Assembly (NCBI GenBank): GCA_045602425.1
Contig: JAZSBO010000005.1
Coordinates: forward strand, 110,148-174,147
Origin: RGIG9608 sp045602425
GTDB lineage: Bacteria; Bacteroidota; Bacteroidia; Bacteroidales; Paludibacteraceae
Reading direction: 5' to 3'
DNA length: 64,000 nucleotides
Part shown: positions 24,304 through 34,260 of the stretch, one piece after another
Numbering within the stretch: position 1 is the stretch's first letter
Layout of the letters: each line of letters begins with the position of its first letter
Made by a program: the position numbers and the translations under genes
The notes under the pieces: model-generated
The model's input: only the letters and a program-made list of their open reading frames with translations
Databases searched by the model: none
Told to the model about the DNA's origin: nothing

Positions 24304-26343
24304 ATGAGAAAAACAATTTTTACTTTGATGGTAGCTTTATTTATGTCAGCTTGTTCGACAAACGATAAGCAAAAAAACAACGAGGATTTCAATTATGTGG
24401 TAGATACATTTGCTGATATGCAAATTTTACGTTACCAAGTACCTGCATTAGAAACCTTAAGTGTAAAACAAAAAGAGTTGATTTACTATTTAACCGAAGC
24501 TGCTTTGTATGGTCGCGACATTCTTTACGATCAAAATGGCAAATACAATTTGCTTGTTCGCAGAACATTAGAAGCAATTTACAGAAATTACAATGGAGAT
24601 AAAAACTTGACAGATTTTCGTGCATTTGAAGTTTATTTAAAACGCGTTTGGGTATCGAATGGCATTCATCACCATTACGGAAATGACAAGTTTGTTCCTG
24701 AATTTTCGCAAACATTTTTCGAAACAGAAATAAACAAACTTCCGCTTGCCGATTTCGAACAAATAGGAATGTCGGCTCAAGATTTGTTAAAAACACTTAC
24801 GCCTATAATTTTTGACCCGCAAGTTGCTCCTCGTCGCTTGGTGCAAGATTCAGGAGTAGATTTGTTGCAAGCATCGGCATGTAACTATTACGAAGGTGTT
24901 TCGCAAGCGGAGGCAGAACAATTCTACAATGCACAAAAAAATCCTAACGATGCAACACCTATATCTTACGGATTGAATACAAAGTTGGTAAAAGAGAATG
25001 GTGTTTTGGTTGAGAAAACTTATAAGGTAGGTGGACTTTACTCTGCAGCGATAGAAAAAATTGTTTTTTGGCTCGAAAAAGCATATTCGGTTGCAGAAAA
25101 CGAACAACAAAAAGAGGTTATAGGGAAATTAATTGAATATTACCAAACTGGTGATTTACGTACGTTTGACGAATACTCTATTGCTTGGGTAAACGATACG
25201 GCTTCACATATCGACTTTGTAAATGGTTTTATTGAAACTTATGGCGACCCTTTAGGTATGAAAGCAAGTTGGGAATCGATTGTTAATTTTAAAAATACCG
25301 AAGCAACAAAACGTACTGAAATAATCAGTTCGAACGCTCAATGGTTTGAAGATAATTCACCTGTAGCCAAAGAATTTAAGAAAGAAAAAGTAAAAGGTGT
25401 TTCTGCGAAAGTAATCACTGCAGCTATTCTTGCTGGCGATTGTTATCCCACAACTCCTATCGGCATCAATCTACCAAATGCCAATTGGATACGAGCTATG
25501 CATGGTTCAAAATCGGTTACCATCGAAAATATCACCTCGGCCTACGATATGGCAGCTCATGGCAATGGCTTTTCCGAAGAATTTGCTTGGAGTCAAACAG
25601 AAATAGATTTGATGAATAAATACGGTTTCGTTACAGACAATCTGCATACAGATTTACACGAATGTCTTGGACATGGTTCTGGTAAGTTGCTTCCCGGAGT
25701 CGATCCCGATGCTTTGAAAGCTTATGGTTCTACAATAGAAGAAACTCGTGCGGATTTGTTTGGGCTTTATTTTATGGCCGACCCTATGATGATACAATTA
25801 GGATTGTTGCCTGATGAAGATGCTTACAAAGCTCAATATTACAAATACTTTATGAACGGATTAATGACACAACAAGTTCGCATAGAATTAGGAAAAAATA
25901 TCGAAGAATCGCACATGCGTAATCGTCAACTAATTACTCGCTGGGTATTCGAGAAAGCAAAAGACGACCATTCGGTAGAGTTGCGTGAGCGTGATGGAAA
26001 AACATTTGTTGTGATAAACGATTATAAAAAAATACAACAACATTTGGGCAATTTGCTTGCCGAAATACAACGTATAAAATCGACAGGCGACTACTCTGCA
26101 GCTCACGATATTGTAGAAAATTATGCGGTAAAACTTGATTCTAACTTACACAAACAAATATTAGAACGTTATGCCGACTTAAACATATCGCCATACAAGG
26201 GATTTGTAAATCCTGTTTATACTCCCGTTTTTGATAAAAATGGAATTTTTGTAGATTTAAAGATAGATTATACGGAAAATTACGTAGAACAACACTTGCG
26301 TTATTCTACAGAATATTCTCCACTTCCAACATTTAATAAATAA
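24304..26343 (+). CDS. Dipeptidyl peptidase III-like (M49) lipoprotein
   Basis: The 679-residue protein has a lipoprotein signal (MRKTIFTLMVALFMSACSTN; lipobox Cys17). The M49 zinc site is complete: HECLGH (His452, Glu453, His457) followed by GSGKL, and the second motif EETRAD with Glu479/Glu480 27-28 residues later. M49 enzymes release dipeptides from the N-terminus of peptides; a lipid-anchored form would act in the periplasm or at the surface. It lies 5 nt before the likely RBS/start region of metG and probably co-transcribes with it. Confidence 0.92.
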   Translation: MRKTIFTLMVALFMSACSTNDKQKNNEDFNYVVDTFADMQILRYQVPALETLSVKQKELIYYLTEAALYGRDILYDQNGKYNLLVRRTLEAIYRNYNGDKNLTDFRAFEVYLKRVWVSNGIHHHYGNDKFVPEFSQTFFETEINKLPLADFEQIGMSAQDLLKTLTPIIFDPQVAPRRLVQDSGVDLLQASACNYYEGVSQAEAEQFYNAQKNPNDATPISYGLNTKLVKENGVLVEKTYKVGGLYSAAIEKIVFWLEKAYSVAENEQQKEVIGKLIEYYQTGDLRTFDEYSIAWVNDTASHIDFVNGFIETYGDPLGMKASWESIVNFKNTEATKRTEIISSNAQWFEDNSPVAKEFKKEKVKGVSAKVITAAILAGDCYPTTPIGINLPNANWIRAMHGSKSVTIENITSAYDMAAHGNGFSEEFAWSQTEIDLMNKYGFVTDNLHTDLHECLGHGSGKLLPGVDPDALKAYGSTIEETRADLFGLYFMADPMMIQLGLLPDEDAYKAQYYKYFMNGLMTQQVRIELGKNIEESHMRNRQLITRWVFEKAKDDHSVELRERDGKTFVVINDYKKIQQHLGNLLAEIQRIKSTGDYSAAHDIVENYAVKLDSNLHKQILERYADLNISPYKGFVNPVYTPVFDKNGIFVDLKIDYTENYVEQHLRYSTEYSPLPTFNK

Positions 26344-26354
26344 ATTTTTTGAAT

Positions 26355-28409
26355 ATGTCATTTAAGAGAACACTTGTTACTTCGGCGTTGCCTTACGCTA
26401 ATGGTCCTGTGCATATTGGACATTTGGCTGGCGTGTATGTTCCTGCCGATATTTATGTGCGTTATTTGCGATTGAAAGGCGAGTCGGTTTTGTTTGTTGG
26501 TGGTAGCGACGAACACGGAGTGCCTATTACTATTCGTGCAAAAAAAGAGGGAATTACGCCTCAAGATGTGGTTGATAGATATCATTCACTGATAAAAAAA
26601 TCGTTTGAGGAGTTTGGAATTTCATTTGATGTGTATTCCCGAACAACCTCTGCGACGCACTATCAAACAGCTGCAGATTTCTTCAAAAAACTCTACGAAA
26701 AAGGTGAATTTGTAGAAAAAACTTCGGAGCAATATTACGACGAAGAGGCTCATCAGTTTCTCGCTGACCGTTATATTACGGGCGAATGTCCACACTGCCA
26801 TGCCGAAGGTGCTTATGGCGACCAATGTGAGAAGTGTGGTACATCGCTTTCTCCTCTCGATTTGATAAATCCAAAATCGGCAATTAGTGGAAGCAAACCT
26901 GTTTTGAAGGAAACAAAACATTGGTATTTGCCTCTTGATAAACACGAAGAATGGTTGCGTAAATGGATTCTTGAGAACCATAAAGAGTGGCGTTCCAATG
27001 TTTATGGACAATGCAAAAGTTGGCTCGATCTTGGCTTGCAACCTCGTGCTGTAAGCCGCGATTTGGACTGGGGAATACCTGTGCCGGTAGAAGGGGCTGA
27101 AGGAAAAGTTCTTTACGTTTGGTTCGATGCTCCTATCGGTTATATCAGCAATACGAAAGAGTTGTGCGAGGCTGAACCTGAAAAATTTGGCAATTGGGAA
27201 ACGTGGTGGAAAGATGAAGAGACTCGTCTTGTGCATTTCATCGGTAAGGATAATATTGTTTTCCATTGTATTGTTTTCCCATCGATGTTAAAAGCTGATG
27301 GCAGTTATATTTTGCCTGACAATGTACCTAGCAACGAATTTTTGAACCTCGAAGGCGATAAAATTTCTACTTCAAGAAATTGGGCAGTTTGGTTGAATGA
27401 GTATTTGGTTGATTTCCCTGAAAAACAAGATACATTGCGTTACGTTCTTACTGCAAACGCTCCTGAAACAAAAGACAATGACTTTACATGGCGCGATTTT
27501 CAGGCTCGTAACAATAGCGAGTTGGTTGCTATTTATGGTAACTTCATAAATCGTGCCTTGGTATTGACACAAAAATATTTCGAAGGTGTTGTACCACAAC
27601 TTGGCAAGTTGATCGATTATGATAAAGAAACTTTAGCTGAATTCTCTGATGTAAAAAACAGATTGGAACAATTGCTTGACAATTTCAAATTCCGCGATGC
27701 ACAGAAAGAAGCGATGAATTTGGCTCGAATTGGAAATAAATATTTGGCCGATACAGAGCCTTGGAAGTTGGCTAAAACAGATATGGACCGTACTGCAACA
27801 ATTTTGCACATCGGCTTGCAAATTGCAGCAAACTTGGCTATCGCATTTGAACCTTTCTTGCCATTTTCTTCAAAAAAATTGCGCACAATGTTGAATATTG
27901 ATTCGTTCAGCTGGCAAAATTTGGGAAGAATTGATTTGTTGACGTCGGGGCAAAAACTTGGTACTCCAGAGTTGCTCTTCGAAAAAATAGAAGATGCTCC
28001 CATTGAAGCTCAACTTCAAAAATTGGCAGACACAAAAAAGGCAAACGAAGTAGCAGAATATCGCCCCGCAGAAATCAAGGAGAATACTACAATCGATGAA
28101 TTTGATAAAAATGATATTCGCGTGGGAACGGTTTTGGAATGTTCGCGTGTGCCAAAAGCCGACAAGTTGTTACAATTCAAAATTGACGATGGAATGGGCG
28201 GACGTACCATCGTTTCGGGCATTGCACAAAGTTATCCCGAACCCGAAAAATTGGTCGGTATGCAGGTTTGTTTCATTGCCAACTTTCCACCGCGCAAACT
28301 CAAAGGCGTCGAAAGTCAGGGCATGATACTCTCTGCAGTCGATGCCGACGGCAAATTGGTGCTCGTAACGCCGAGCCGAGCCGTGAAAAATGGCGCGAAT
28401 GTAGGGTAA
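26355..28409 (+). CDS. metG: Methionyl-tRNA synthetase
   Basis: The 684-residue class I synthetase charges tRNA-Met. The HIGH motif is in 'YANGPVHIGHLAG', the zinc knuckle is CPHCH ... CEKCG (about 144-162), and the KMSKS loop is the variant 'GDKISTSRNWAVW'. The C-terminal ~105 residues form an EMAP/Trbp111-like tRNA-binding domain ('DIRVGTVLECSRVPKADKLL', 'VSGIAQ', 'PRKLKGVESQGMIL'). The last ~300 bases look G+C-richer than the earlier part and adjoin the restriction locus, which starts 12 nt after the stop. The ATG at 26355 is preferred over the upstream TTG at 26349. Confidence 0.97.
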   Translation: MSFKRTLVTSALPYANGPVHIGHLAGVYVPADIYVRYLRLKGESVLFVGGSDEHGVPITIRAKKEGITPQDVVDRYHSLIKKSFEEFGISFDVYSRTTSATHYQTAADFFKKLYEKGEFVEKTSEQYYDEEAHQFLADRYITGECPHCHAEGAYGDQCEKCGTSLSPLDLINPKSAISGSKPVLKETKHWYLPLDKHEEWLRKWILENHKEWRSNVYGQCKSWLDLGLQPRAVSRDLDWGIPVPVEGAEGKVLYVWFDAPIGYISNTKELCEAEPEKFGNWETWWKDEETRLVHFIGKDNIVFHCIVFPSMLKADGSYILPDNVPSNEFLNLEGDKISTSRNWAVWLNEYLVDFPEKQDTLRYVLTANAPETKDNDFTWRDFQARNNSELVAIYGNFINRALVLTQKYFEGVVPQLGKLIDYDKETLAEFSDVKNRLEQLLDNFKFRDAQKEAMNLARIGNKYLADTEPWKLAKTDMDRTATILHIGLQIAANLAIAFEPFLPFSSKKLRTMLNIDSFSWQNLGRIDLLTSGQKLGTPELLFEKIEDAPIEAQLQKLADTKKANEVAEYRPAEIKENTTIDEFDKNDIRVGTVLECSRVPKADKLLQFKIDDGMGGRTIVSGIAQSYPEPEKLVGMQVCFIANFPPRKLKGVESQGMILSAVDADGKLVLVTPSRAVKNGANVG

Positions 28410-28421
28410 AAATAACATTGT

Positions 28422-31223
28422 ATGTTTAACCAGACTCCCGAACAGATAGCACGCGACAAAATCGACAGCCTGCTTGATCAGGCAGGTTGGAAGATTCAGT
28501 CGAAAAGCAAGATAGACTTTTCGGCGGGAATTGGTGTGGCGGTTCGTGAGTATCAGACCGATGCTGGACCCGCCGACTATGTGCTGTTTGTTAACCGCAA
28601 GCCAGTGGGCATTATCGAGGCCAAACGCGAAGAGGAAGGTGTGAACCTGACTGTGGTTGCCGAACAATCGCTTCGGTATGCCAACGCGAAACTGAAATAT
28701 CTGAACAACGAGCCGCTGAACTACATTTATGAGACGACAGGTACTTTGACCCACTTCACAGACTATAGCGACCCTAAGCCCCGCAGCCGTGTGGTGTTTG
28801 CGTTTCACAAACCTGAGACTTTTGCCGAGTGGATGCGCAACGGCAAGAGCCTTCGAAACCGCTTGCAGGACTTCCCTGCACTTGACACAACGGGACTTCG
28901 ACCAGCACAGATTAAGGCGGTGACGAATCTTGAGGAATCGTTCCGCAACAACCGCTCGCGGGCGCTGATTCAGATGGCGACGGGTGCGGGCAAGACTTTC
29001 ACTGCTATCACGTTCATTTACCGTCTGCTGAAATTCGCCAAAGCCAAACGCATTCTGTTCCTTGTAGATACGCGCAATTTGGGCGAACAGGCAGAACAGG
29101 AGTTTATGAACTTCCGTCCGAACGACGACAACCGCAAGTTCACCGAACTCTACAACGTGCAGCGGCTCTCGTCGAGTTACATTGCCAACGATAGCCAGGT
29201 GTGCATATCCACCATTCAGCGGCTCTATTCAATTCTCAAAGGCGAGGAGTTGGACGAATCGGCTGAAACGGACAACCCGAACGAATCGTCGTGGTTGCAG
29301 CAACGGCTGAAGGAACAACAGGCCATTCCTGTGGAGTACACCGCCAAAGTGCCTATCGAACAGTTCGATTTTGTGGTGATTGACGAGTGCCACCGTAGCA
29401 TTTACAATCTTTGGAAACAGGTGCTCGACTACTTCGACGCGTTTCTTATCGGCCTGACCGCCACGCCCGACAAGCGTACTTTTGGATTCTTCAACGAGAA
29501 TGTGGTGAGCGAATACACTTACGAGCAGTCGGTTGTCGATGGCGTGAATGTGCCGTACGATGTCTATTCCATTGAAACTGAAATATCGAAAAACGGCGGG
29601 CTAATCAAGGCGGGATGGCATATCGACTATCGTGACAAAGCCACTCGCAAAACCCGTTGGCAGCAGGTGGATGAGGACACCGAATACAAAAAGAATGATT
29701 TGGACCGTTCGGTGGTGAATCCGAGCCAGATACGCACCGTTATCCGTCAGTTTCGCAAGGCGCTGATGGAGGAGATTTTCCCGAACCGCTACGACGAGAA
29801 CGGGCAGTACGAGGTGCCGAAGACCTTGATTTTCGCCAAGACCGACAGCCACGCTGACGACATTATCAAGATTGTGCGTGAGGAGTTCGACGAGGGCAAC
29901 GACTTCTGCAAGAAGGTAACCTACAAGATTGATGAGGACCCCAAGTCGGTGCTCAACCGATTCCGCAACCAATACTATCCGCGCATAGCGGTAACGGTGG
30001 ATATGATAGCCACAGGCACCGACGTGAAGCCACTTGAAGTGCTGCTCTTTATGCGCGATGTGCGCAGTGCCAACTATTTTGAGCAGATGAAAGGCCGCGG
30101 CACACGAACCATAAACCCCGACTCGCTGCAATTGGTGAGCCGTACGGCGCAGACCAAAACGCATTTTGTGATTGTGGATGCCGTGGGCGTAACGCAAACC
30201 AAGAAAACCGACAGCCGACCGTTGGAACGCAAACCAACCGTGCCGCTGAAGGATTTGTTGGGTGCTGTCACGATGGGTGTTACGGAGGAAGATTTGTTCA
30301 CTTCGTTGGCTAACCGCTTGATTCGACTGAACAAAGAGGTTACCGAGAAAGAGAAGGAGAAAATAGAAACCTTGTCGAAAGGTAAGACGTTGGGGCAGAT
30401 GAGCGCCGAACTGCTATCGGCTTTCGACCCTGACAAAATTGATGACGAGGCGCAGGCAGAACTGAAAAAGATTCCGCCAACCGAACTGACGCCCGCCATA
30501 GAGGAGATACGCAGAAAGGTGCAGCAGCGTTTGGCTGACATTGCCAGCAGCACCTTCAACGGCGAACTGAACGATTACATTGTGACCGTGCGCAACCTGC
30601 ACGATCAGAAGATTGACACCGTGAACCTTGACACTGTGCTGAAAAGCGAGTTCAACAGTTTCACGCTTGAGAAGGCGAAAGAGACGGTGCACGATTTCAC
30701 CGAATATTTGGAGCAGCACAAAGATGAGATAATGGCGCTGAGCATTTTCTACAACCAGCCCTACAACCGCCGCAATCTCACCCTGCAGATGGCGCAGGAG
30801 TTGCTCGAAAAATTGAAGCAGGACAAGCCGATGTTAGCACCGATGTACGTTTGGGATGCCTATTGTGCTATTGAGAAGGTGAAAACCAGCCGCCCCGTTA
30901 CGGAACTCACGGCATTGGTTTCGTTGGTGCGCCACGCCTGCGGCATTGACCAAAGTCTTGAGGCCTTCAACAACACCATTGAGCGAAATTTCAACACGTG
31001 GCTGTTCCGCCAGCACACGGGCAACCGCAACCGCTTCACGCCCGAGCAGATTGAATGGCTGCGAATGATAAAAGACCACATTGTGAGCAGTTACCACCTT
31101 GATATTGACGATTTGGACTATACGCCTTTCGATGCCCAAGGCGGACGAGGCAAGATGTATCAACTGTTTGGCAATGAGATGGAGTCGATTATTGATGAAT
31201 TGAATGAGGTGTTGGTGGCGTAA
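28422..31223 (+). CDS. hsdR: Type I restriction enzyme, R subunit
   Basis: The 933-residue motor/nuclease subunit translocates DNA in an ATP-dependent way and cuts when blocked. The N-terminal PD-(D/E)xK nuclease is visible at Asp52, Glu66 and Lys68 ('GIIEAKRE'). The SF2 helicase domain has Walker A ATGAGKT (186-192), DECH (321-324), 'GLTATP' and the later 'GRGTRTI' motif. The C-terminal region (about 600-933) is the helical domain that docks to HsdM/HsdS. Length is within the family range. The gene is visibly G+C-rich compared with metG's 5' part, mdh or polA, a sign of acquisition. It starts 12 nt after metG and is followed by a 99-nt gap before the receiver gene. Confidence 0.96.
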   Translation: MFNQTPEQIARDKIDSLLDQAGWKIQSKSKIDFSAGIGVAVREYQTDAGPADYVLFVNRKPVGIIEAKREEEGVNLTVVAEQSLRYANAKLKYLNNEPLNYIYETTGTLTHFTDYSDPKPRSRVVFAFHKPETFAEWMRNGKSLRNRLQDFPALDTTGLRPAQIKAVTNLEESFRNNRSRALIQMATGAGKTFTAITFIYRLLKFAKAKRILFLVDTRNLGEQAEQEFMNFRPNDDNRKFTELYNVQRLSSSYIANDSQVCISTIQRLYSILKGEELDESAETDNPNESSWLQQRLKEQQAIPVEYTAKVPIEQFDFVVIDECHRSIYNLWKQVLDYFDAFLIGLTATPDKRTFGFFNENVVSEYTYEQSVVDGVNVPYDVYSIETEISKNGGLIKAGWHIDYRDKATRKTRWQQVDEDTEYKKNDLDRSVVNPSQIRTVIRQFRKALMEEIFPNRYDENGQYEVPKTLIFAKTDSHADDIIKIVREEFDEGNDFCKKVTYKIDEDPKSVLNRFRNQYYPRIAVTVDMIATGTDVKPLEVLLFMRDVRSANYFEQMKGRGTRTINPDSLQLVSRTAQTKTHFVIVDAVGVTQTKKTDSRPLERKPTVPLKDLLGAVTMGVTEEDLFTSLANRLIRLNKEVTEKEKEKIETLSKGKTLGQMSAELLSAFDPDKIDDEAQAELKKIPPTELTPAIEEIRRKVQQRLADIASSTFNGELNDYIVTVRNLHDQKIDTVNLDTVLKSEFNSFTLEKAKETVHDFTEYLEQHKDEIMALSIFYNQPYNRRNLTLQMAQELLEKLKQDKPMLAPMYVWDAYCAIEKVKTSRPVTELTALVSLVRHACGIDQSLEAFNNTIERNFNTWLFRQHTGNRNRFTPEQIEWLRMIKDHIVSSYHLDIDDLDYTPFDAQGGRGKMYQLFGNEMESIIDELNEVLVA

Positions 31224-31322
31224 GATATTATGTAAAAAGGTATAATAGAGTTCAATTTTTATCAGTGGAAGTTGTTGTGATGGTAATGGCAAATTGTTGA
31301 ATGAAAATTAATTGTATGAAAT

Positions 31323-31976
31323 ATGGGCATATTTAATTGTTTTGAGGCAAAGCCTCTGAAAGAATTTTCGGTCGAACAAATGGATCGATTAAAGTTTAAA
31401 TGTAGAATAGCCTTTGTTGATGATGAGGAGCAACCCTATGTAGAACGATTGCAAAAAGATGGCTATAGTATAACACCGATGGAAGATATTGAAAATATTG
31501 ATTCTTTCATGCGTAATCAGTATCAAGTTGTAATATTAGATATCCAAGGGGTTGGAAAAAAATTATCTCCAGATTCTGAAGGTTGGGGTGTATTGAAATA
31601 TATAAAAAAAACATATCCGCATACCGTCGTTATAATGTATACAGGTGCAGATTGGTCGATTACAAAATACCAAGACTTAGCTTCGCTTGCAGATGATTTT
31701 ATAGGAAAGGATCTTGAATTCCTAGATTTTAAAACGAAAATTGATGCAGGAATTAAAAAGGCTTTTTCTTTCAAATATCATTTCGATGTTGAGAAACAAA
31801 TTATGAAGAAAGAAATTTCCGACGCAACAACATTACAAGAAATTGAAAATATTGTATTTAAATATGGAAAAGACCGCAATAAAGTTGTAAAAAAAATAAG
31901 TAAAAAATTCGGTTCTGCATTAACCTATATAGAGTCATTTCTTTCTATTGCAGCAAAATTAATAGAACTATTATGA
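31323..31976 (+). CDS. Receiver-domain protein without DNA-binding output, embedded in the hsd locus
   Basis: The 217-residue protein has a receiver domain at about 25-135 with every phosphorylation residue in place: Asp33/Asp34, the acceptor Asp73 in 'VVILDIQG', Thr107 in 'MYTGAD' and Lys129 in 'IGKD'. The remaining ~80 residues are helical and Lys/Glu-rich ('EKQIMKKEISDATTLQEIENIV', in parts) and show no winged-helix or HTH. Output is thus probably by protein contact. Its stop overlaps the start of the kinase gene by 4 nt (ATGA). The gene is very AT-rich, unlike hsdR before it. Phosphorylation by the adjacent kinase is inferred from context. What it controls is unknown; HsdR/HsdS activity is a natural guess. 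Confidence 0.8.
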   Translation: MGIFNCFEAKPLKEFSVEQMDRLKFKCRIAFVDDEEQPYVERLQKDGYSITPMEDIENIDSFMRNQYQVVILDIQGVGKKLSPDSEGWGVLKYIKKTYPHTVVIMYTGADWSITKYQDLASLADDFIGKDLEFLDFKTKIDAGIKKAFSFKYHFDVEKQIMKKEISDATTLQEIENIVFKYGKDRNKVVKKISKKFGSALTYIESFLSIAAKLIELL

Positions 31977-33049
31977 TGAGAAGTACATATCCTCACGTAA
32001 AGAAAATAGATAAATCAGTTGTGTTTGACTCTGGCAGTTTAATACAACTGCCAAAGGAATATTCTAAAAAAAACAATATAAAAATTTTAACAGATTTTTA
32101 TTTGGATTTAAATTTTGATACAAGCGAGCCCATATTAGGCACAGATCCAATATGTTTTAATTACATTATTTATAAAGGAATGTGCTTTGTAGGGTTACTA
32201 ATTGATTTACCACATCGATCAATCGCAAATAATTATAAAAAAAAATATCCGCAAAATAGATTCGACAAAAACTATATTTTAAAAAAAATCGTAGAAGACC
32301 GTAAAGTTTATGATCTTGAAGAATATCTTCCAACTAAATTTGTGTCTCAGAATTTGCATGAATTAAGAAATTTAAATTCGAAGATTGTTTCTAGAGTAGA
32401 TGCAATTCTAAATGCAGAAAGTGATGCAGAATGGGAAACAACGTTTGATAACGCTGATGAGAACATAAAAAAAATTTATGTCGCAGCTCGTTTGACACGT
32501 TTCATCTTAGATAATTTTAAATTATGTTCTCCAAATTATCTTGAAGAGTGGGATATTAAAGATGGTTCCACATTTGTTGTGCATAGATCTGTGAGTAAAA
32601 TTGTAAAAATCTATCAAAATGACTTTAAGAAAAAGAAGAGCAATATGACTTTTAATGGACAATCTTATTGTCAATTAGAGGGGAAAAAGGAGGCTTTTGA
32701 AATAATCTTAATGTTATTAATTGAGAATGCTATCAAATATTCAAATGATTTAGCGTCTTTACCACCACAAGTAGAAATAAAAGAAGGAAACAAGGATTTA
32801 AAAATTATTATTCAATCATATGGAAAATTAATCCCTGATGAAGATGTTCCAAATATCTTTAATCGTGGATACCGTTCTTCTATTCATTCTAATCAAGATG
32901 GTTCCGGTATGGGATTGTATAATGCAAAAAAACTATTGGAAAAATACAATGCCACAATACATTATTCAAAGAATCTTATAAATAGTAATATGGGTTGGAA
33001 TACCTTTACCATTACGTGTAATTCTATAATAAAGAGTGATGTAAGATGA
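31973..33049 (+). CDS. Soluble histidine kinase, embedded in the hsd locus
   Basis: The 358-residue protein has no membrane segment. Residues 1-115 are an unrecognised domain, presumably the input. The H-box is 'LHELRN' with His129. The HATPase domain shows the N-box 'LLIENAIKYSND' (Asn252), 'YGKLIPDEDVPNIFNRGYRS' as the G1/F region (the usual Asp-x-Gly is Ser-Tyr-Gly) and the G2 loop 'DGSGMGLYNAKKLL' (309-322). It should autophosphorylate His129 and pass phosphate to the receiver protein. ATGA overlaps join it to the receiver gene upstream and to hsdS downstream, so it is part of the restriction operon rather than a chance neighbour. It is strongly AT-rich. It differs from the Detocs kinases in lacking TPRs. 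Confidence 0.85.
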   Translation: MMRSTYPHVKKIDKSVVFDSGSLIQLPKEYSKKNNIKILTDFYLDLNFDTSEPILGTDPICFNYIIYKGMCFVGLLIDLPHRSIANNYKKKYPQNRFDKNYILKKIVEDRKVYDLEEYLPTKFVSQNLHELRNLNSKIVSRVDAILNAESDAEWETTFDNADENIKKIYVAARLTRFILDNFKLCSPNYLEEWDIKDGSTFVVHRSVSKIVKIYQNDFKKKKSNMTFNGQSYCQLEGKKEAFEIILMLLIENAIKYSNDLASLPPQVEIKEGNKDLKIIIQSYGKLIPDEDVPNIFNRGYRSSIHSNQDGSGMGLYNAKKLLEKYNATIHYSKNLINSNMGWNTFTITCNSIIKSDVR

Positions 33050-34191
33050 CCTACAAACTTTCCGAAGTCGCCCATAGCACCAAAGGCAAGAAGCCCAAAA
33101 ACCTTTCTCAAGAAAAAACGGATGGTTTTGAAATACCGTACGTTGACATAAAAGCCTTTGAGAAAGGGATAGTTGACAATTATACCGATGGCGAGAATTG
33201 CACCTTTTGCAAGCCCGATGATGTTTTGATTGTTTGGGACGGAGCAAGGTGCGGTTTTGTAGGCCGTGGAGTTGAAGGTGCTATTGGTTCGACGCTTGCA
33301 AAAATTAGCAGCGACAAATACACTAACGATTTTCTGTTCTATTTCCTTCAGTCGAAATATAAAGTGCTGAATAGCAATCCACGCGGAGTTGGAATACCGC
33401 ATATTGAACCAAATTTGCTTTGGAATTTTGAAATCCCTGATGTGGACAAAACCACCCAGCACCTCATAGTAACCCGCATAGAAACCCTTTTCGCCGAACT
33501 CGACAAGGCCGTGCAGCACCTGCGCACCGCACAGCAGCAGATTAAAACCTACAGGCAGGCCGTGCTCAACCATTGGCTGAATAATGACGACGGGAAATGG
33601 GAAACGGTGAAGTTAAAGGATATATGTTTATCGATTTCAGATGGTGACCATTTACCACCAAAACGCACAACGAAAGGAATCCCGTTTATTACAATTTCTG
33701 ATATTAAAGGGAATTGTATTGATTATTCTGATGTAAGTTATATGACAGAAGAATATTACGAAAGTTTATCAGATAATAGAAAGGCTCAAATTGGAGATAT
33801 TTTATATACGGTAACAGGATCTTTTGGTATTCCTGTAATGGTGGAAGATGACAAAAAGTTTTGTTTTCAGAGACATATTGGGCTTGTTCGTCCAAATCCA
33901 AATTTGGCTGCTCAAAAATGGTTGTACTATATGATGCAATCGCCAATCATATACTCTCAAGCAAATGAAAAAGCAACAGGTACAGCACAAAAAACAGTCA
34001 CTTTAACTGTACTAAGGGATTTTAATCTTTTCCTTCCTCCGCTCACCGAGCAGCAGCGCATAGTAAATGAAATCGAATCGCGTCTGTCGCAGGCAACGGC
34101 AAGCGAAACCTACATTGAAAACGCCCTGCAACAAGCCGAGGCACTCAGGCAAAGCATACTCAAGAAGGCGTTTAGCGGGGAGTTGGTGTGA
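33046..34191 (+). CDS. hsdS: Type I restriction enzyme, specificity subunit
   Basis: The 381-residue protein reads the bipartite target for both HsdM and HsdR. It has two target-recognition domains: TRD1 (about 1-145), then the central conserved helix ('TRIETLFAELDKAVQHLRTAQQQ', in parts), TRD2 (about 185-335, opening 'WETVKLKDICLSISDGDHLPPKRT'), and the distal helix ('EIESRLSQATASETYIENALQQAEALRQSILKKAFSGELV', in parts). The conserved helices are G+C-rich while both TRDs are AT-rich, the expected trace of TRD exchange. Its start overlaps the kinase stop by 4 nt. A perfect 14-bp inverted repeat begins at its stop codon. Confidence 0.93.
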   Translation: MTYKLSEVAHSTKGKKPKNLSQEKTDGFEIPYVDIKAFEKGIVDNYTDGENCTFCKPDDVLIVWDGARCGFVGRGVEGAIGSTLAKISSDKYTNDFLFYFLQSKYKVLNSNPRGVGIPHIEPNLLWNFEIPDVDKTTQHLIVTRIETLFAELDKAVQHLRTAQQQIKTYRQAVLNHWLNNDDGKWETVKLKDICLSISDGDHLPPKRTTKGIPFITISDIKGNCIDYSDVSYMTEEYYESLSDNRKAQIGDILYTVTGSFGIPVMVEDDKKFCFQRHIGLVRPNPNLAAQKWLYYMMQSPIIYSQANEKATGTAQKTVTLTVLRDFNLFLPPLTEQQRIVNEIESRLSQATASETYIENALQQAEALRQSILKKAFSGELV

Positions 34192-34224
34192 GGAATTTAT
34201 AAGCTGTTTAGCTTATAAATTCCT
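34191..34224. repeat. Perfect 14-bp inverted repeat right after hsdS
   Basis: AGGAATTTATAAGC (34191-34204) and GCTTATAAATTCCT (34211-34224) are exact reverse complements around a 6-nt TGTTTA loop. The left arm starts on the last base of the hsdS stop. No T-run follows, so it is not a standard intrinsic terminator; it could be a transcript-processing or protecting hairpin or a remnant of insertion. Confidence 0.85.
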
Positions 34225-34260
34225 AAATGATGATATTTGTGAAATTATATATATGTATGA

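Noticed and set aside
31323..33049. Calling the receiver/kinase pair a Detocs defence system
   Set aside because: Neither protein has the TPR region or the phosphatase/nuclease effector that define Detocs; both are small and only the phosphorelay residues are shared.
34191..34224. Reading the 14-bp inverted repeat as an intrinsic terminator of hsdS
   Set aside because: The stem is long and perfect but no run of T follows on either strand.
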